This document shows positions 6,268-9,196 of a stretch of 9,196 nucleotides of DNA, in pieces (position 1 is the first letter of the stretch; each line of letters begins with the position of its first letter). Made by a program: the position numbers and the translations under genes. The notes under the pieces are model-generated. The model was not told the DNA's origin. It made no database searches and was given only the letters and a program-made list of their open reading frames with translations. This DNA is from Chloroflexota bacterium (lineage in GTDB: Bacteria; Chloroflexota; Dehalococcoidia; UBA3495): the NCBI GenBank assembly GCA_002697005.1, contig NZUD01000004.1, forward strand, positions 1-9,196, given 5' to 3'.

Positions 6268-6274
6268 CAACGAA

Positions 6275-7963
6275 TTGGCTGACACGCACACCACAACAAG
6301 CGTTCTTGTGGATTTCGCCACCAGCCCCTCCCAATACAAACATTGGTGGCTGGACATCGACGGGCGAGTAGCCTGGCTAAAACTGGACGTCCAAGAAGAC
6401 CAACCTCTGACCTCAGGATATGAACTCAAGTTGAACTCTTACGATCTAGGAGTAGACATTGAGCTCCACGACGCTGTGCAGCGGCTGCGGTTCGAGCATC
6501 CAGAAGTAGGTGCGGTAATCGTTACATCAGCCAAAGACCGTGTGTTCTGCGCCGGAGCCAACATCAAGATGCTGGGCCAGTCTGGCCACGGCTTCAAGGT
6601 GAACTTCTGCAAATTCACCAACGAGACCCGGAACTCCATGGAAGACGCCTCTGAGAATTCAAGCCAGACCTACATCTGCGCGATCAATGGTCCGGCCGCT
6701 GGTGGCGGGTATGAGTTAGCGCTGGCCTGCGACCACATACTGCTGATAGACGACGGCTCCAGCACAGTCTCCCTCCCGGAATTGCCATTACTTGCCGTAC
6801 TTCCAGGCACCGGAGGGCTGACACGCCTCGTAGACAAACGAGGGGTGCGTCACGACCACGCCGATTTCCTCTGCACCACTTCTGAAGGAATCAAAGGCAG
6901 CCGGGCTCTTGAATGGCGATTGGTTGATCAACTCTCTCCTCGGTCATCTTTCGAGCAAGCGGTAACCGACACTGCATCGGAGATAGCTAAGACGTCAGAC
7001 CGGCCCGCGTCGAACAAAGGGATTGAACTCACTCCTTTGGAGCGCGAGCACGATGCCGACAAAGCGAGTTACCCACACATTAAAATAGACTTAGACCGGG
7101 AATTGGGAGTCGCCTATATCCTAGTTGAAGGCCCGTCTGAAGGAACGCCAACCAAACTTGAGGACGTCCATGCCCTGGGTGATAAATTCTGGCCTCTAGC
7201 GTTGGCTAGGCAACTAGACGACGCCATCTTGCACCTTAGGCTCAATGAAAGCGAGGTAGGAACTTGGGTGTTCCGCACCCGGGGCGATGGCGCTTTGGTG
7301 GCGGACTACGATAGCCTGCTACTGGAACACTCCTCTGATTGGCTTATCCGAGAGATAACCCTTTTCCTGAAACGTACCTTTAAACGCCTGGACGTTAGCT
7401 CGCGTTCGCTCGTGACACTGATTGAGCCAGCTAGCTGTTTCACCGGCACGCTCCTGGAGCTCGCTCTGGCCGCCGATCGGAGCTACATGCTGGACGGTAT
7501 TTTCGAAGACTATGATGACTCGCCAGATACCTCTGCAGTAATTCAGCTCACAGGTATGAATTTCGGCCCTTTGCCGATGGTAAACGGAATCACAAGAATC
7601 GAAGGGCGCTTCCTAGGGCAACCCGAAGCACTGGCCGCGGTGAAGGGTAAAGCCGGCACTAACTTGGACTCCAAGATAGCACTCGATCTGGGGTTGGTTA
7701 CTTTCATACCAGACGATATAGACTGGGAAGATGAAATACGACTGGCCTTGGAAGAGCGGGCGAGCTTCTCCCCAGACGCCCTGACCGGCATGGAAGCCAG
7801 CCTCCGCTTCGGCGGTCCAGAGACAATGGAAAGCAAGATATTCGGACGTCTCAGCGCCTGGCAGAACTGGATCTTTCAGCGTCCCAATGCCTCCGGCGAC
7901 CAAGGTGCGCTGCAGCTATACGGCACTGGCGCCAAGATACAATTCGACAAAGGCCGGGTGTGA
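6275..7963 (+). CDS. boxC: Benzoyl-CoA-dihydrodiol lyase (2,3-epoxybenzoyl-CoA dihydrolase), BoxC
   Basis: BoxC opens the ring of 2,3-epoxybenzoyl-CoA hydrolytically, yielding 3,4-dehydroadipyl-CoA semialdehyde and formate in the cytoplasm. The 562-aa length matches the family (about 550-560 aa, twice a normal crotonase). The long conserved run typical of BoxC is present: VDFATSPSQYKHW at 12-24, ELKLNSYDLGVDIELHDA at 50-67, VFCAGANIKMLGQS at 90-103, KVNFCKFTNETRN at 108-120, GGGYELALACD at 143-153, and SLPELPLLAVLPGTGGLTR at 166-184. The crotonase glutamate positions (E147, E169) are retained. The C-terminal half includes IEPASCFTGTLLELALAADR at 383-402. TTG 6275 is the first possible start after an in-frame stop at 6239-6241 and gives the usual short leader before VDFAT; the alternative GTG 6308 would remove it. 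No strong ribosome binding site is seen. boxB follows after 35 nt. Confidence 0.96.
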   Translation: MADTHTTTSVLVDFATSPSQYKHWWLDIDGRVAWLKLDVQEDQPLTSGYELKLNSYDLGVDIELHDAVQRLRFEHPEVGAVIVTSAKDRVFCAGANIKMLGQSGHGFKVNFCKFTNETRNSMEDASENSSQTYICAINGPAAGGGYELALACDHILLIDDGSSTVSLPELPLLAVLPGTGGLTRLVDKRGVRHDHADFLCTTSEGIKGSRALEWRLVDQLSPRSSFEQAVTDTASEIAKTSDRPASNKGIELTPLEREHDADKASYPHIKIDLDRELGVAYILVEGPSEGTPTKLEDVHALGDKFWPLALARQLDDAILHLRLNESEVGTWVFRTRGDGALVADYDSLLLEHSSDWLIREITLFLKRTFKRLDVSSRSLVTLIEPASCFTGTLLELALAADRSYMLDGIFEDYDDSPDTSAVIQLTGMNFGPLPMVNGITRIEGRFLGQPEALAAVKGKAGTNLDSKIALDLGLVTFIPDDIDWEDEIRLALEERASFSPDALTGMEASLRFGGPETMESKIFGRLSAWQNWIFQRPNASGDQGALQLYGTGAKIQFDKGRV

Positions 7964-7998
7964 ACGCAATTCTGGCATCGGCAACACGCGAGTAAGCC

Positions 7999-9196
7999 AT
8001 GACCGTAGAACATTCAAACATAGATTACTCGGAACGCATCCCAAATAACGTGGGCCTGGCCAACAATCGGCGTTTGCAACGCGCGCTTGAGTCCTGGCAG
8101 CCCAATTACCTTAAGTGGTGGCAAGAACTGGGTCCGGACCGTAGCAGTGGGTTCAACGTCTACCTACGTACGGCCGTCAGCGTTGAGCGCGACGGCTGGG
8201 CCAACTTTGATTTCGTTAACATGCCGGATTACCGCTGGGGAATCTTCCTGGCCAAGCCTGACCTAGAACGCACAATCTCATTCGGGGACCACAAAGGAGA
8301 AAAAGCCTGGCAGGATGTGCCAGGCGAATACCGGGCCTCGCTGCGCCGCCTGATTGTCACCCAGGGAGACACTGAGCCGGCATCAGTGGAACAGCAGCGC
8401 CACCTAGGAATTACCTGCCCTTCTCTATATGACCTCCGCAACCTGTTCCAAATAAACGTAGAGGAAGGCCGGCACCTTTGGGCCATGGTCTACTTGCTCC
8501 ACGCATACTTCGGGCGAGACGGCAGGGAAGAGGCCGAGATGCTACTAGAACGTCATTCTGGGGACGCCGATAAGCCCCGGATTCTAGGGGCATTCAACGA
8601 ACCCACCCCAGACTGGCTGTCCTATTACATGTTCACCTATTTCACTGACCGCGACGGCAAATACCAATTAGCGGCCCTGGCTGAATCAGGATTCGATCCC
8701 CTGGCACGCACCTGTCAATTCATGCTCACAGAGGAAGCCCATCATATGTTCGTCGGCGAGACGGGCATCATACGAGTGGCCCAGCGCACATGTGAGGTGA
8801 TGAAAGAGGTCCATAGCGATGACCCTAAGATGGTGCGCGCTGGCGGGGCCGTTGACCTGGAGACCATTCAGAAGTACATCAACCTACACTTCTCTATCTC
8901 CGTGGACCTGTTTGGACAAGAGATATCCACCAACGCCGCCACCTACTTCAACTCTGGGCTCAAGGGCCGCTTCCAGGAAGCCCGGCTAGATGACGACCAC
9001 CTCCTGAGTAACAGCACCTGGCCGGTTTTGCAGGTCCAGGACGGGCGCATCATCATAGAGGACCGGCCCGCTCTAAGCGCAGTCAACGAACGGCTCCGCG
9101 ACGATTACATAAAGGACTCACAACGAGGTGTGGGTCGCTTGAACAGCGTGTTGGAATCCCATGGAGTGGAATACAGGTTCACTCTGCCTCACCGAT
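7999..9196 (+). CDS. boxB: Benzoyl-CoA 2,3-epoxidase oxygenase subunit, BoxB (3' truncated)
   Basis: BoxB is the diiron oxygenase that inserts one oxygen atom into benzoyl-CoA to give 2,3-epoxybenzoyl-CoA, taking electrons from the BoxA reductase. The frame opens at ATG 7999 and is still open at the window end (399 codons; the family is about 475 aa). The opening IDYSERIPNNVGLANNRRLQ and the blocks MPDYRWGIF (75-83), FGDHKGEKAWQDVPGEYR (95-112), TQGDTEPASVEQQRH (121-135), NLFQINVEEGRHLWAMVYLL (148-167) and FMLTEEAHHMFVGE (241-254) are unmistakable BoxB. All six expected diiron ligands are present: E126, E156, H159, D217, E246 and H249. This matches, with a constant offset of six, the ligands I recall for the Azoarcus evansii enzyme. 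It is 35 nt after boxC and presumably cotranscribed. boxA is not in the window. Only a weak ribosome binding site is visible. Confidence 0.96.
   Translation, partial: MTVEHSNIDYSERIPNNVGLANNRRLQRALESWQPNYLKWWQELGPDRSSGFNVYLRTAVSVERDGWANFDFVNMPDYRWGIFLAKPDLERTISFGDHKGEKAWQDVPGEYRASLRRLIVTQGDTEPASVEQQRHLGITCPSLYDLRNLFQINVEEGRHLWAMVYLLHAYFGRDGREEAEMLLERHSGDADKPRILGAFNEPTPDWLSYYMFTYFTDRDGKYQLAALAESGFDPLARTCQFMLTEEAHHMFVGETGIIRVAQRTCEVMKEVHSDDPKMVRAGGAVDLETIQKYINLHFSISVDLFGQEISTNAATYFNSGLKGRFQEARLDDDHLLSNSTWPVLQVQDGRIIIEDRPALSAVNERLRDDYIKDSQRGVGRLNSVLESHGVEYRFTLPHR

Larger units (their letters stand above)
5868..6274. other. 407-bp gap without a recognisable gene
   Basis: No convincing coding region is seen on either strand. 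The + strand has an 82-codon stretch without stops (5939-6184) but no ATG and no family resemblance; the - strand frame over 6001-6195 (64 aa) likewise shows no recognisable motif or ribosome binding site. Early in the gap a weak two-part stem (5886-5890 with 5926-5930, and 5900-5904 with 5915-5919) could end the ligase-crotonase transcript, but it lacks a T-run. The downstream end carries direct and inverted repeats described separately. The best reading is a regulatory region for boxC-boxB. Confidence 0.6.

Noticed and set aside
7543..7903. Two overlapping 96-97-aa frames antisense to boxC
   Set aside because: Shadows of the boxC reading frame; no motifs of their own.
1..9196. CRISPR arrays, tRNA/rRNA genes, insertion sequences
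   Set aside because: No spaced repeat array, transposase motif, terminal repeat pair or RNA gene was seen on reading both strands.

Overview
The window is a bacterial catabolic and transport locus with two parts that differ in orientation and base composition. The densest signal is aerobic benzoyl-CoA degradation by the box (epoxybenzoyl-CoA) pathway. A full-length boxC (benzoyl-CoA dihydrodiol lyase) is followed after 35 nt by boxB (the diiron benzoyl-CoA 2,3-epoxidase), which runs off the 3' end. Both are recognised from extended family-specific motifs. The organism cannot be named from the sequence. Moderate GC, a two-subunit ThDP decarboxylase, PaaK-type ligases and family-5 peptide-type importers would fit an uncultured, perhaps Chloroflexota-like (SAR202/Dehalococcoidia) bacterium, but that is a low-confidence guess.

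Layout. Bases 2-2532 (+ strand, roughly 45% GC in sampled stretches) hold the C-terminal part of a family-5 solute-binding protein, a 16-bp perfect stem-loop, and two Dpp/Opp-type permeases separated by 2 nt. No ATPase genes follow. After a 66-bp convergent junction, bases 2599-3680 (- strand) encode the beta and alpha subunits of a ThDP-dependent decarboxylase of the sulfopyruvate/phosphonopyruvate type. They are coupled by a TGATG overlap and preceded by a good sigma70-like promoter. Divergently, bases 3782-5867 (+) carry a PaaK-type aryl-CoA ligase and a crotonase-fold protein. A 407-bp gene-free gap (5868-6274) with direct and inverted repeats near its downstream end separates these from boxC-boxB. 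The part from 2599 onward is about 57% GC in sampled stretches.

How the genes may work together. The ligase would make an aryl-CoA thioester (benzoyl-CoA or a relative). BoxB, with a BoxA reductase expected outside the window, would epoxidise benzoyl-CoA. BoxC would hydrolytically open the ring to 3,4-dehydroadipyl-CoA semialdehyde plus formate. The role of the crotonase is unclear because both canonical hydratase glutamates are replaced. The split ThDP decarboxylase is not a known part of the box pathway. Its divergent position beside the ligase suggests either a peripheral route supplying an aromatic acid or an unrelated 2-oxoacid function. The importer could bring in a substrate, but its ligand cannot be read from sequence and the GC change suggests it may be a separate unit.
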